A DNA stretch of 64,000 nucleotides, from the NCBI GenBank assembly GCA_937975235.1, contig CALJUZ010000064.1:39418-103417 (forward strand), given 5' to 3'. This document shows positions 42,724 to 52,133 of this stretch, piece by piece (positions within the stretch are counted from its first letter, which is position 1; the number at the start of each line of letters is the position of its first letter). This DNA comes from CALJUZ01 sp003387805. GTDB lineage: Bacteria > Bacillota > Limnochordia > Limnochordales > ZCTH02-B6. The notes beneath the pieces were generated by a model that saw nothing but the letters and a program-made list of their open reading frames with translations, did no database searches and was not told where the DNA came from. The position numbers and the translations under genes were made by a program.

Positions 42724-44391
42724 TTACAGCGGGCCCGACCGCAGCACGCCCACCAGCAGCACCGCGCCGGTGACGAAGGCCGCGAAAAACGCCAGGGCGG
42801 GCAGCACGGGCACGCCCCAGAGCACGGGACCGGGCGAGCCGGACCACAAAATGGCCGCGCCGATGAACAGCGCCGCGAACATGACCGCCATGGCGATGCG
42901 GTTGTAGCCCCGCTCCAGCCGGCCCACGGTCCGGTCCAGCGTCTCCAGCTGCACCCGCACCCGCACTTCGCCCCGGTTGAGCCGGTTCAGGGTGCGCTGC
43001 ACCTTTTCCGGCAGGCCCAGCAGCGTCTCCAAAAGGTCGCCCGCGTCCCGGGCGAAACGCCCCGCCGCCGCGGCCGGGTGCAGCCGCCGCCGGATCAGCT
43101 CCTCGGCGAAAGGCCGTCCCGCCTCCAGGGCGTTGAATTCGGGATCCAGCTGCTGGCCCAGCCCTTCGATGGTGACCAGCGCTTTGCCCAAAAGCAGCAG
43201 GTCCGGCGGCAGGCGCAGCTTGTGCATGTGGGCCACGTGCAGCACGTCGTTGACGATGACGCCCATGGCCAAATCCTTAAGAGGTTTGCCGAGGTGGCGG
43301 TCCAGCATGTCCTCCAGATCCCGCTTCAGCGCGGGCATGTCGGCGTCGTCGTCCAGCGCGCCCAGGCGCACCAGGCCGCCGATCATGCGCTCGGCATCCC
43401 GCTGCGTCACGCCGATGAACAAGTCGGCCACCGACTCCATGGTCCGCTCGTCCAGGCGGCCCACGATGCCGAAGTCGATAACGCCCAGCCGGCCGTCCTC
43501 CAGCACGAACAAATTGCCCGGGTGCGGGTCGCCGTGGAAGACGCCTTCAATGAGCACCTGGCGCAGAAACACTTCCGCGCCCAGCCGGGCCAGCTGCGCC
43601 GTGTCGACGCCCAGCGCGCGCAGCCGCTCGAGATCGTTGATCTTGACCCCGTCAATATGCTCCATCACCAGCAGACGGGACGTGGAGAGCTCGGAATAGA
43701 TGCGGGGAATGACGACGCGGGGGTCGTCCGCGAACAGTCGCCGAAAGCGCTCGGTATTGGCCGCTTCCAGGCGGTAGTCCATCTCCCGGCGCAGCGTGCG
43801 GGAGAACTCGGCGACCACCTCGGCGAACGACACCCGGCCCGACGGCCAGCGCTCGTCGGCCAGATCCGCCAGGGACGCCAAAATGTCCAGGTCGACTTCG
43901 ATGACGTCTTCGATGCCCGGCCGCCGCACCTTGACCACCACGTCCGCGCCGCCGGGCAGCGTGGCCCGGTGCACTTGTCCGATGGACGCGGCGCCCAAAG
44001 GTTCGGGATCGAAGGAGGCGAACACGTCCGCCAGGGGCCGCTGCAGCTCGGCCTCCACGGCCGCTGTGACAGCCTCCGCCGGCACCGGCGGCACCCGGTC
44101 CTGCAGCAGGCTCAGCTCGTTGATGATGTCCGCGGGAACAAAATCCGGGCGGGAGCTGAGGAGCTGGCCCAGCTTGATGAAGGTGGGCCCCAGCTCCTCC
44201 ATGGCGGCCCGCATGCGCGCGCCGCGGGTGCGCGGCTCGTGGTCGTCGGCTGGTCCCCGGCGCCGGAAGGGCGCTAGGTGCAGCAGATCCACGTTTTCCA
44301 CGAACCAGCCGAAGCCGTGCCTCAGCAGCACTTCCACGATTTGACGGTAGCGGCGCAGGTGCCGGTATCGCCTGCTCCAAAGCAAAGCCAC
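42724..44391 (-). CDS. ubiB: ABC1/UbiB family atypical protein kinase-like
   Basis: 555 aa. Landmarks: FIKLGQLLSSRPD (the KxGQ motif), GAASIGQVHRATLPGG (modified P-loop), FHGDPHPGNLFVL and GVIDFGIVGRL (DFG). Two membrane helices close the protein. Members support isoprenoid-quinone or lipid metabolism through an unclear ATPase activity. GTG start with AGGTGG upstream. The symbol marks the family; ubiquinone synthesis is not implied in this organism. Confidence 0.9.
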   Translation of the reverse strand: MALLWSRRYRHLRRYRQIVEVLLRHGFGWFVENVDLLHLAPFRRRGPADDHEPRTRGARMRAAMEELGPTFIKLGQLLSSRPDFVPADIINELSLLQDRVPPVPAEAVTAAVEAELQRPLADVFASFDPEPLGAASIGQVHRATLPGGADVVVKVRRPGIEDVIEVDLDILASLADLADERWPSGRVSFAEVVAEFSRTLRREMDYRLEAANTERFRRLFADDPRVVIPRIYSELSTSRLLVMEHIDGVKINDLERLRALGVDTAQLARLGAEVFLRQVLIEGVFHGDPHPGNLFVLEDGRLGVIDFGIVGRLDERTMESVADLFIGVTQRDAERMIGGLVRLGALDDDADMPALKRDLEDMLDRHLGKPLKDLAMGVIVNDVLHVAHMHKLRLPPDLLLLGKALVTIEGLGQQLDPEFNALEAGRPFAEELIRRRLHPAAAAGRFARDAGDLLETLLGLPEKVQRTLNRLNRGEVRVRVQLETLDRTVGRLERGYNRIAMAVMFAALFIGAAILWSGSPGPVLWGVPVLPALAFFAAFVTGAVLLVGVLRSGPL

Positions 44392-44436
44392 GGAATCTCA
44401 CCACCTGCCCCCCGCCCGAACCGGTCCCGGGTGCGC

Positions 44437-45351
44437 CTAGCGGGCGGGCGCCGCGCCGGCGCCGGGCTTGGCCGCATCCCGCAGCCGCCACCACAGCCAC
44501 AGGGGGCTGGCCACGAACACCGACGAAAACGCGCCGACGACGATGCCGACGGCCAGCGTGATCATCAGTTCGCGAATCGTTTCGCCGCCGAAAACGAGAA
44601 GGCTCACGACGACCAGCAAAGTGGTCAGACCGGTGTTGATGGTGCGCGCCAGCGTTTCGTTGAGGCTGCGGTTGACCAGTTCCGCCGACGGGCGCTCCTG
44701 CCGCACCTGCAAGTGCTCGCGGATGCGGTCGAAGATGACGATGGTGTCGTTGATGGAGTAGCCCAGAACCGTCAAAATCGCGGCGATGAAGGGGCTGTTG
44801 ATTTCAAACGAAAAGAACGAGACGACGCCCAAAACGACCAGCACGTTGTGCAGCACCGTGGCGATGGCCACGACGCTGAAGCGCACTTCGAAGCGGAACC
44901 ACAAGTACAACAGCATGCCCGCGGCCGAGAGCGCCAGCGCCCACAGCGCGTTGCGCACCAGCTCCGCGCCGATGACCGGCCCGACGAACTCCGTCCGGCG
45001 GGCGTCGACGCTTCCGAACACGCGCGCCAGCACCTCGTCCACGCGGGCCGCGTCGGCGCTGGACTGCGACGGGAACCGAATGAGAACGTCGCGCGGATCA
45101 TCCAGCGGCTGGATGATGGCGCCGGACAAGTTCAAATCCGCGAGCTCCGGCGCCTGCAGGGCTTCCCGCACTTCCGCGGCCGTCGCCGCCCGGCCGAGGT
45201 GCCGCTCCAAAAGCAGGCCCCCAGTAAAATCGATTCCGAGGTTGAATCCTTTGAACAGCATGCTGAACAAGCTGAGCACCAGCAGCACCGCGGCGAGCGC
45301 GACGGTGGTCTTGCTCCAGCGCATGAAGTTGAACGAGGGCACGCCCCGCAT
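44437..45351 (-). CDS. secF: Protein translocase subunit SecF
   Basis: 304 aa, six membrane helices. FNLGIDFTGGLLLE after helix 1 and VLGYSINDTIVIFDRIREH are diagnostic. Works with SecD and YajC to drive late steps of protein export using the proton motive force. Its ATG shares one base with the secD stop. Confidence 0.97.
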   Translation of the reverse strand: MRGVPSFNFMRWSKTTVALAAVLLVLSLFSMLFKGFNLGIDFTGGLLLERHLGRAATAAEVREALQAPELADLNLSGAIIQPLDDPRDVLIRFPSQSSADAARVDEVLARVFGSVDARRTEFVGPVIGAELVRNALWALALSAAGMLLYLWFRFEVRFSVVAIATVLHNVLVVLGVVSFFSFEINSPFIAAILTVLGYSINDTIVIFDRIREHLQVRQERPSAELVNRSLNETLARTINTGLTTLLVVVSLLVFGGETIRELMITLAVGIVVGAFSSVFVASPLWLWWRLRDAAKPGAGAAPAR

Positions 45352-46553
45352 TACGACGCCGCCTCCCTGACGCCGAAGTAGTTCTCGGCTCGCTTCGGAT
45401 TCAAGTCGATAGCCAGACCCAGCAGCCAGCGGGTGATCACCACGGCCGTGAACATGCTGGCCAAAATGCCCAGCCCCAGCGTGACGGCGAAACCCCGCAC
45501 CGGGCCGGTGCCGAAGTAGTACAGCGCCGCGACGGCGATGAGCGTCGTCAAGTTGGCGTCGAAAATGGCCACGAACGCCCGCTGGAAACCGGACCGCAGC
45601 GCGGCCCGCATGCGCTTGCCGGCCCGCAGCTCGTCTTTGATCCGTTCAAAGATGAGGACGTTGGCGTCCACCGCCATGCCGATGGACAAAATGAAGCCCG
45701 CGATGCCCGGCAGCGTCAAGGTGGCGCCCAGCTGCGCGAGCAGCGCCAGCGCGATGAGAACGTAGACTCCCAAAGCGAAGTCGGCCAGAAAACCGGGCAG
45801 GCGATAATACGCCAGCATGAAAAGAACCACCAGGACCAGCCCTACGACGGCGGCTTTGAGGCTGGCCTCCACCGATTCCCGCCCCAGCGTTGCGCCGACG
45901 GTGCTCATGCTCTCCACTTCCAGGGCCACCGGCAGCGCGCCGTGCTTCAGCTGAATGGCGATGCTGCGGGCTTCCTCATAGGTGAAGTTGCCCGTAATCT
46001 GCCCCGTGCCGCCGGTGATGGGCTGGCGCACCACCGGCGCCACCAGCACCTCGCCGTCCAGCAGGTGCGGGATGACTTCCCCGACGTACAGCGTCGTCAG
46101 CCGGGCGAACTTCTCCGCGCCTTCGGGGGTGAACTCGATGTCGATGGCCGGCTGGTTGAACTGGTCGAGACCGACCCGGGCGTCCCGGAGATCCGCGCCC
46201 GTCAGGGCCACCCGGCCGAACGGATCGAGAATCTCCAGCACGGCCGTGCGGCCGATGACGTCCACGGCCTGCTGATGGTCGGTGACGCCGGGCAGTTCCA
46301 CCACGATGCGGCGCGCGCCTTGGCGCTGAATGGTGGGCTCGGCCACGCCCAGCGCGTTGATGCGCCGCTCGATGACGGCCAGCGCGCCCTGCATGGCTTC
46401 ATCGGTGACGTTCGGGTCCCGCGCCTCCAGGACGATGTGGATGCCGCCCTGCAGGTCCAGTCCCAGCTGAATGGGCGTGCGGTACAGGATGACTCCGGTC
46501 ACGGCCACGATGACCAAAATCGCGACGATGCGCAGTACGTTGTCGCGGGCCAA
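45351..46553 (-). CDS. secD: Protein translocase subunit SecD
   Basis: 400 aa, six membrane helices with a large external domain after helix 1. PIQLGLDLQGGIHIVLEARD, VAEPTIQRQGARRIVVELPG and LILSIGMAVDANVLIFERIK-type motifs (FILSIGMAVDANVLIFER) are clear. It follows an HD-domain protein and yajC and is coupled to secF. Confidence 0.97.
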   Translation of the reverse strand: MARDNVLRIVAILVIVAVTGVILYRTPIQLGLDLQGGIHIVLEARDPNVTDEAMQGALAVIERRINALGVAEPTIQRQGARRIVVELPGVTDHQQAVDVIGRTAVLEILDPFGRVALTGADLRDARVGLDQFNQPAIDIEFTPEGAEKFARLTTLYVGEVIPHLLDGEVLVAPVVRQPITGGTGQITGNFTYEEARSIAIQLKHGALPVALEVESMSTVGATLGRESVEASLKAAVVGLVLVVLFMLAYYRLPGFLADFALGVYVLIALALLAQLGATLTLPGIAGFILSIGMAVDANVLIFERIKDELRAGKRMRAALRSGFQRAFVAIFDANLTTLIAVAALYYFGTGPVRGFAVTLGLGILASMFTAVVITRWLLGLAIDLNPKRAENYFGVREAAS

Positions 46554-46586
46554 GGGCGTTTCCTCCTTCGACGGACGGGGCGTCGG

Positions 46587-47261
46587 CTACAGCAGCGTCG
46601 CGCCGTTGATGACGAGATGAAAGCGGGCGTCCAGCGACTCGGCGGCTCGCCGGCACATCACCATGCGGTCGAGAAAAATTTCGAAGTACTCCATGACCGA
46701 CGTGACGTCTGGTTCGATGGTCAGCTCCAGCGTGACGGTGCGGGCCGCGCCGTCCACGTTGAGGAACGAGCGCACCGCCGCGTAGTTGACCCGGTCGTGA
46801 ATGTCGAACGTGGCCGTGTCGGGGTTGCGCACGCGCGTGCGGTGCACGTCGCTTTTGTCGGCCAAAATCAGCGCCGCGGACACCGGGTTGACCGGGTGCC
46901 CGTGCCGCTCCTCGTGGTTACCGATGGCGCCCATGACCACGGCCACTTCGTCGGGCGGCATGCCCAGGTCGTGCAGGATGGGCGCCATCAGCGCGGCGCC
47001 CGTCTGGGCGTGCCCCTCCCGCGCGACGACGTTGCCCACGTCGTGGGTGTACCCGGCGATGGCCGCCAGCTCCGCCGAGCGCTCGTCAAAGCCCAGGCGG
47101 CGCAGCACGTTGTAGGAGATGCGGGACACCAGGGTGCAGTGCCGCTCGCCGTGCTCGGTAAATCCGATGGCCGCGAGATGCCGGTCGGCGCCGGCGATAA
47201 AGCCCGCCACCCGCGGGTCCGCCTTGACGGCCTCCACCGTCACGCGATCGTGGCCCGGCAT
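46587..47261 (-). CDS. HD-domain phosphohydrolase
   Basis: 224 aa. HD motifs are visible as HCTLVSRISYNVLRRLG, AGYTHDVGNVV (H-D pair) and AIGNHEERHG; the C-terminal domain has a beta-rich SVMEYFEIFLDRMVMCR segment. The substrate is unknown. The position between yajC and secD is shared with several Clostridia. Confidence 0.85.
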   Translation of the reverse strand: MPGHDRVTVEAVKADPRVAGFIAGADRHLAAIGFTEHGERHCTLVSRISYNVLRRLGFDERSAELAAIAGYTHDVGNVVAREGHAQTGAALMAPILHDLGMPPDEVAVVMGAIGNHEERHGHPVNPVSAALILADKSDVHRTRVRNPDTATFDIHDRVNYAAVRSFLNVDGAARTVTLELTIEPDVTSVMEYFEIFLDRMVMCRRAAESLDARFHLVINGATLL

Positions 47262-47269
47262 GGCGCCCG

Positions 47270-47560
47270 TCAGTCCTTCCCTTTGACGTGGCCGATGCCC
47301 GAGCGGTTCATGCGCAGCTCCACCTTGTCCGCGACCCGGACCCGCACCTCGTCGTCGTCCACGGCCGTCAGCTCGCCGTGGATGCCGCCGATGGTGATGA
47401 CTTTGTCCCCGACCCGCAGCGAATTCAGCATTTCCTGCCGCTTTTTCTGCTGCTGCATCTGCGGGCGGATGAGGACGAGATAGAAGACCGCGAGCATCAG
47501 AATGATGGGCAAAAAGCCCAGCAATCCTCCGGCCGCGGGCGCCGCTGCCAATAGCACCAT
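47270..47560 (-). CDS. yajC: Preprotein translocase subunit YajC
   Basis: 96 aa. One membrane helix (about 12-32), then LIRPQMQQQKKRQEMLNSL and the basic beta domain with GDKVITIGGIHGELTAVDDD. The ATG at 47558-47560 has GGAGGAG upstream; an upstream in-frame start would add 12 residues. It follows tgt, the standard order. Confidence 0.95.
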   Translation of the reverse strand: MVLLAAAPAAGGLLGFLPIILMLAVFYLVLIRPQMQQQKKRQEMLNSLRVGDKVITIGGIHGELTAVDDDEVRVRVADKVELRMNRSGIGHVKGKD

Positions 47561-47663
47561 GTTTTCACACTCCTCCGTGATCGTGTTGCCAAACAATGAC
47601 TAACCTACTGCCTTTTCGACGGCTTGCCGCGCGTTCCTGCCCTCGCCTTTGGATTTCGTCGGC

Positions 47664-48785
47664 TCACGCCGCGCCCCCCGACGTGTACTCCCGCACGAAC
47701 TCCCGGCGAAATTCTTCGAAACGGTCCTCCCGGACGGCCCGGCGCACGTCGGCCATAAGCCGGGCGAGAAAGGCCAGGTTGTGCCACGTGGTCAGCCGCA
47801 GGCCCAGCACTTCGTTGGCTTTCAGCAGGTGGCGCACGTAGGCCCGGGTATAGTTTTTGCAAGCGTAGCAGTCGCAGTCGGGGTCCAAAGGCGAAAAATC
47901 CCGGGCGTAGCGGGCGTTGCGCACCGTGACGACGCCCCGCCGGGTGAAGATCGCGCCGTGGCGGGCGATGCGGGTCGGGTGCACGCAGTCGAACATGTCC
48001 ACGCCGCGCGCGACGCCCTCCACCAAGTCCACGGGCTCGCCCACGCCCATCAGGTAGCGGGGCTTGTCCTCGGGCAGCTCGGACACGGCCGCCTCCAGCA
48101 TCTCCCACATCACCGGCTTGGGCTCGCCCACGCTGAGGCCGCCGATGCCGTAGCCGGGAAAGCCCATCTCCACCAGGCGCCGGGCGGTGCGCACCCAAAG
48201 CTCGGGAAAGGTGCCGCCCTGCACGATGCCGAACAGCGCCTGGTCCGGCCGCGTTTTCGCCTTCAGGCACCGCTGCGCCCACCGGAGCGTGCGCTCGGTG
48301 GAGCGCAGCGCGTAGTCGTACTCGGCCGGGTAGGGAATGCACTCGTCGAAGGCCATGATGATGTCGGCGCCCAGGGCCTCTTGAATCGCGATGGACTTCT
48401 CGGGGCTGAGAAACAGCGGACGGCCGTCCAGGTGGGACTGAAAGCGGACGCCGTCCTCCTCGATCTTGCGCAGCGTGGCCAGGCTGAACACCTGAAAGCC
48501 GCCGCTGTCGGTCAAAACGGCGCCGGGCCAGTTCATGAAGGCGTGCAGGCCTCCGGCTTCCCGCACCACGTCCTCGCCCGGCCGCAGGTGCAGATGGTAC
48601 GTGTTGGACAGGATGATCCCGAAGCCCAGGCCCGCCACTTCCTCGGGCGTCATGGTCTTGACCGTGGCCTGCGTGCCCACGGGCATGAACACCGGCGTTT
48701 CGATGTCGCCGCGGGGCGTCGTCAGCACGCCGGTGCGGGCGTTGGTGTCCGTGCTCCTGCTTGTCACTCGAAACGAAATGGCCAT
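47664..48785 (-). CDS. tgt: Queuine/preQ1 tRNA-guanine transglycosylase
   Basis: 373 aa. Exchanges guanine for preQ1 at tRNA position 34. SNTYHLHLRPGED, LTDSGGFQVFSL with the catalytic Asp, GGLSVGEPKP, and zinc ligands in DCDCYACKNYTRAYVRHL. queA directly precedes it (both in queuosine biosynthesis), 19 bases apart. Confidence 0.98.
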   Translation of the reverse strand: MAISFRVTSRSTDTNARTGVLTTPRGDIETPVFMPVGTQATVKTMTPEEVAGLGFGIILSNTYHLHLRPGEDVVREAGGLHAFMNWPGAVLTDSGGFQVFSLATLRKIEEDGVRFQSHLDGRPLFLSPEKSIAIQEALGADIIMAFDECIPYPAEYDYALRSTERTLRWAQRCLKAKTRPDQALFGIVQGGTFPELWVRTARRLVEMGFPGYGIGGLSVGEPKPVMWEMLEAAVSELPEDKPRYLMGVGEPVDLVEGVARGVDMFDCVHPTRIARHGAIFTRRGVVTVRNARYARDFSPLDPDCDCYACKNYTRAYVRHLLKANEVLGLRLTTWHNLAFLARLMADVRRAVREDRFEEFRREFVREYTSGGAA

Positions 48786-48804
48786 GGACCGTTCCTCTCA
48801 CACG

Positions 48805-49833
48805 TCACAAAATCAGCATCGCGTCGCCGAAGCTGAAAAAGCGGTACCGCTCCTTCACCGCCTCGCGATACGCGGCCAGCGTCCGCTCCCGGCCCAGGAG
48901 GGCGCTGACCAGCATGAGCAGGCTGGAGCGGGGCAGGTGGAAGTTGGTCAGCAGGCCGTCGACGACGCGCCAGCGGTAGCCCGGATAGATGAACAAGTCC
49001 GTCCAGCCCGCGGTCTCGCCCGTCGCGGCCCAAGACTCCAGCGCGCGGGCCGTCGTGGTGCCCACGGCGATGACGCGCCGCCCCTCCCGCTTGGCCTCCT
49101 GCACCGCGACGGCGGCGGCTTCCGGAATGTGGTAGTACTCGGCGTGCATGTCGTGTTCGTCCACGTACTCGGCTTTCACCGGCCGAAACGTCCCCGGCCC
49201 TACGTGGAGCGTCACGTCGGCGATGTGCACGCCGCGGCGTTTCAGCTCGTCCAGCACCCTCTGGGTGAAATGCAGGCCCGCGGTGGGCGCGGCGCTGGAT
49301 CCCGCCTCCCGCGCGTACACCGTCTGGTAGCGTTCGGGATCCTCCAGATCCTCATGGATATAGGGCGGCAGCGGCACCTGCCCGGCTTGCTGCAGCGCCT
49401 CGTCCAGAGGCCCCACCGAGCGGAAGCGCACGATGCGGCCGCCGCCTTCGGTGCGCTCCAGCACCTGGGCGGTGAGGAGGCCGTCGCCGAAGGAGAGCAC
49501 CGCGCCGGGCGCCACCCGGCGCCCGGGCCGCACCAAAGCCTCCCACGTGTCGCGGCTCAGCCGCCGCACCAGCAGCAGCTCCACCCGCCCGCCCGTGGGC
49601 GCTTTCACGCCCAGAAGGCGTGCGGGGATGACGCGCGTGTCGTTGCGGACCAGAACGTCGCCCGGCGCCAGAAACTCCGGCAGATCCCGGAAGGTCTTGT
49701 GCTGCAGCCGGCCGGTGCGCTTGTCCGCCACCAGCAGCCGGCTGGCGTCCCGGGGTGTCACGGGCCGCTGCGCGATGAGCTCTTCGGGCAGTTCGTAGTC
49801 AAAGTCTTCGGTTCTCAGCCGCTCCGTGGTCAT
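48805..49833 (-). CDS. queA: S-adenosylmethionine:tRNA ribosyltransferase-isomerase
   Basis: Adds the epoxycyclopentanediol precursor during queuosine synthesis. 342 aa. FDYELPEELIAQRPVTPRD, NDTRVIPARLLG, APTAGLHFTQRVLDEL and GTTTARALES are diagnostic. ATG at 49831-49833 overlaps the era stop by four bases (ATGA). The upstream open frame belongs to no real gene. Confidence 0.98.
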   Translation of the reverse strand: MTTERLRTEDFDYELPEELIAQRPVTPRDASRLLVADKRTGRLQHKTFRDLPEFLAPGDVLVRNDTRVIPARLLGVKAPTGGRVELLLVRRLSRDTWEALVRPGRRVAPGAVLSFGDGLLTAQVLERTEGGGRIVRFRSVGPLDEALQQAGQVPLPPYIHEDLEDPERYQTVYAREAGSSAAPTAGLHFTQRVLDELKRRGVHIADVTLHVGPGTFRPVKAEYVDEHDMHAEYYHIPEAAAVAVQEAKREGRRVIAVGTTTARALESWAATGETAGWTDLFIYPGYRWRVVDGLLTNFHLPRSSLLMLVSALLGRERTLAAYREAVKERYRFFSFGDAMLIL

Positions 49834-50780
49834 CGAAAGCCCAGCTCCTGCAAGGATCCGGCCCGATCCCGCCAGCCGGGCTTGGCCTTCACCCAAAGCT
49901 CCAGGTGCACTTGGCTGCCCAGCAGCCCTTCGATCTCCATGCGGGCCGCCTGGCCGATGCGCTTCAGCATGGAGCCGCCCCGGCCGATGATGATGCCTTT
50001 CTGGCTTTCCCGCTCGACGTAGATGGTGGCCCGCACGTCCACCAGGTCGCGCCCCGGCCGCGGCCTCAGCTCGTCCACCACCACCGCGACCGAATGGGGC
50101 ACTTCCTGCTCCGTGTTGTGCAGCACCTGCTCCCGGATGAACTCCGCGATGAGAAACTCCTCGGGGCGGTCGGTGGCCCAGTCGTCGGGGAAATATTTGG
50201 GCCCCTCGGGCAGGCGGGCCACCACGTCCTCCAGCAGCGCCTCCAGCCCTTCTCCCGTGGCCGCGGACACCGCGTGCACCGATGCAAACGCCGCCAGCCC
50301 TTCGAACTTCGCCACGGCCGCCGCGACGCGCGCGTCGCCGAAGCGCGCGGCCAAATGATCGGGCGCGTCCTCCGGCGCCCCGTCGGCGGTCGCCACCAGG
50401 TCCACTTTGTTGACCACCAGCAGCACCGGCGCCTCGGCCTCGGCCAGGCGCTCCGCGATCCAACGGTCGCGGCCCGTCGGACCGTCGGCCCCGTCCACGA
50501 CAAACAACACCACGTCCACGTCCGGGATGGCGGCGCGGGCCTGCTGCGTCATGTACTCTCCCAGCCGGTGCCGCGGCTTGTGCAGGCCGGGCGTGTCCAC
50601 GAACACGATCTGCGCGTCGTCGCGGGTCAGCACCGCGTGGATGCGGTGGCGGGTGGTCTGCGGCTTGTCCGACACGATGGCGACCTTGGCGCCGACGAAG
50701 CGGTTGACCAGGGTGGACTTGCCGACGTTGGGGCGGCCGATGACCGCGACGAATCCGGAACGAAAGGGCTGCTCGCTCAT
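49830..50780 (-). CDS. era: GTPase Era
   Basis: 316 aa. Assembles the 30S subunit by binding 16S rRNA. G1 AVIGRPNVGKSTLVN, G3 FVDTPGLHKPRHRLGEY, G4 LVVNKVDLV, and the C-terminal KH domain with KGIIIGRGGSMLKRIGQAAR. I use the ATG at 50778-50780 (MSEQPFRSGFVAVIG). A GTG 18 bases earlier, just past the cdd stop, is possible. Confidence 0.97.
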   Translation of the reverse strand: MSEQPFRSGFVAVIGRPNVGKSTLVNRFVGAKVAIVSDKPQTTRHRIHAVLTRDDAQIVFVDTPGLHKPRHRLGEYMTQQARAAIPDVDVVLFVVDGADGPTGRDRWIAERLAEAEAPVLLVVNKVDLVATADGAPEDAPDHLAARFGDARVAAAVAKFEGLAAFASVHAVSAATGEGLEALLEDVVARLPEGPKYFPDDWATDRPEEFLIAEFIREQVLHNTEQEVPHSVAVVVDELRPRPGRDLVDVRATIYVERESQKGIIIGRGGSMLKRIGQAARMEIEGLLGSQVHLELWVKAKPGWRDRAGSLQELGFR

Positions 50781-50787
50781 GGGCCGC

Positions 50788-51657
50788 TTACCCGTCACCC
50801 CCGCCCGGCAGCGAAAATACGCCCGGCAGAAGCTCCCGCACCGTCATGGTCCGCCGCTCCCCCGCCAGATTGGCCATGACGACGGGCATGTCCGGCGCGA
50901 ACTCGGCCAGCACCTGGCGGCAGATGCCGCACGGCGGCACCGGCTCCGGGTAGTCCGCGACGACGGCCAGCGCGACCCACTCCCGCTGGCCCGCGGAGAT
51001 GGCCGCGCCCGCGGCCGCCCGCTCCGCGCAGATGGTCGCGCCCAGGGACGCGTTCTCGAAATTGCAGCCCGCAAAGACGCGTCCGCTCTTCGTCAGGAGC
51101 GCCGCCCCCACCTTGAACCGCGAGTAGGGCACGTACGCCCTTTCGCGCACGGCGCGGGCTTCCTCCAGGAGCTGTTCTACGTCGATGTCGATCTTCTGCT
51201 CCGTACCGTCATTTGTCACGTCGGTGACCCTCCTTGTCCTGTGGCCGCCGGGCAGTGCGCGCGGCGTCAGGGCCAGCCCCGCGCCCACGGCCGCGGCCGT
51301 CGCCGGGGGCAGGTAGTCCCGAAAGACAATGTACCCCACCGCAACCGACACCGCGGCCGCAGTCAGCACCGCGGCCGCGGCCACGTTTTTGGCCACCGCG
51401 GCCAGCGGGTGGTATGCCGGCGACGACAAGTCCACCGCCGCCTCCAGGGCGGTGTTGAACAGCTCGGCCGTCATGACGAGGCCGATGGCCAGAACCAAAA
51501 GCGCCACGCCGGGCGCTGGCACCCGCAGCCAGGCGGCCAGCGCCAGCACCGCGGCGGCCGCGGCCGTGTGAATGCGCAGGTTGCGCTCGGTGCGCAGCGC
51601 CTGCCGCACGCCCTCGAAAGCGAAACGAAAGCTTTCGGCCAGCGTGCGGGCTTTCAC
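50788..51657 (-). CDS. dgkA-cdd: Diacylglycerol/undecaprenol kinase-cytidine deaminase fusion
   Basis: 289-aa continuous frame joining two genes that are separate in Bacillus. Residues 1-112 are DgkA-like, three membrane helices with RTERNLRIH and MTAELFNTALEAAVDL; the usual Ala-Lys-Asp motif is Ala-Lys-Asn (N91), a change at a conserved acidic position. A 30-residue linker leads to cytidine deaminase (147-289) with zinc motifs CAERAA and PCGICRQ. An internal GTG at 51219 has AAGGAGGG eight bases upstream, so free Cdd may also be made. The GTG at 51655-51657 overlaps the ybeY stop. Confidence 0.88.
   Translation of the reverse strand: MKARTLAESFRFAFEGVRQALRTERNLRIHTAAAAAVLALAAWLRVPAPGVALLVLAIGLVMTAELFNTALEAAVDLSSPAYHPLAAVAKNVAAAAVLTAAAVSVAVGYIVFRDYLPPATAAAVGAGLALTPRALPGGHRTRRVTDVTNDGTEQKIDIDVEQLLEEARAVRERAYVPYSRFKVGAALLTKSGRVFAGCNFENASLGATICAERAAAGAAISAGQREWVALAVVADYPEPVPPCGICRQVLAEFAPDMPVVMANLAGERRTMTVRELLPGVFSLPGGGDG
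51217..51235 (-). promoter_or_regulatory. Internal ribosome binding site and GTG start for cdd
   Basis: AAGGAGGG, eight bases, then GTG (51217-51219), in frame with the upstream dgkA. It would give a stand-alone 143-aa cytidine deaminase, a normal length for the family. It is the reason to suspect two protein products from one frame. Confidence 0.7.
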
Positions 51658-52133
51658 CGGGGCCACCCGGTGGCCGACAGCACCGCTTCTTCCTTGGCCC
51701 GCATCTCGGCCCGGGACGCCTCGTCGTCGTGCTCGTATCCTAGCAGATGCAGGACGCCGTGGACAAGCAAGAACGCCAGCTCCCGCCCGAAGGAGTGCCC
51801 GTACTCCTCGGCCTGCCGGCGGGCGGTTTCGACGGAGATGACCACGTCGCCCAAAAGCAGCGGCCGTTCGGGATGCAGCCCGGGCTCGGCCGCGATTTGC
51901 GCCAGCTCGTCTTTCGTGAACAAGGGGAACGACAGCACGTCGGTGGGCCCGGCCACGCCCCGGTACTGTTCGTTCAGCTCCGCGATGGCCTCGTCGTCCA
52001 CCAGCGTCAGACCGATCTCCACGTCCTCCGGATTCCATTGGGGCGCCAGCGCGGCCCGCACCACTTTCGGCAGCGCCTGCTCCAGTTTTTCGTCCAGCTC
52101 CATGGACGACTCGTTGACGACAATCAAAGCCAT
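51654..52133 (-). CDS. ybeY: Endoribonuclease YbeY
   Basis: 159 aa zinc endoribonuclease for 16S rRNA 3' maturation. The metal site is HGVLHLLGYEHDD, preceded by GPTDVLSFPL and LGDVVIS. Its ATG shares one base with the pgpH stop, and its own stop overlaps dgkA (GTGA), so pgpH-ybeY-dgkA-cdd-era is one coupled chain. Confidence 0.97.
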   Translation of the reverse strand: MALIVVNESSMELDEKLEQALPKVVRAALAPQWNPEDVEIGLTLVDDEAIAELNEQYRGVAGPTDVLSFPLFTKDELAQIAAEPGLHPERPLLLGDVVISVETARRQAEEYGHSFGRELAFLLVHGVLHLLGYEHDDEASRAEMRAKEEAVLSATGWPR

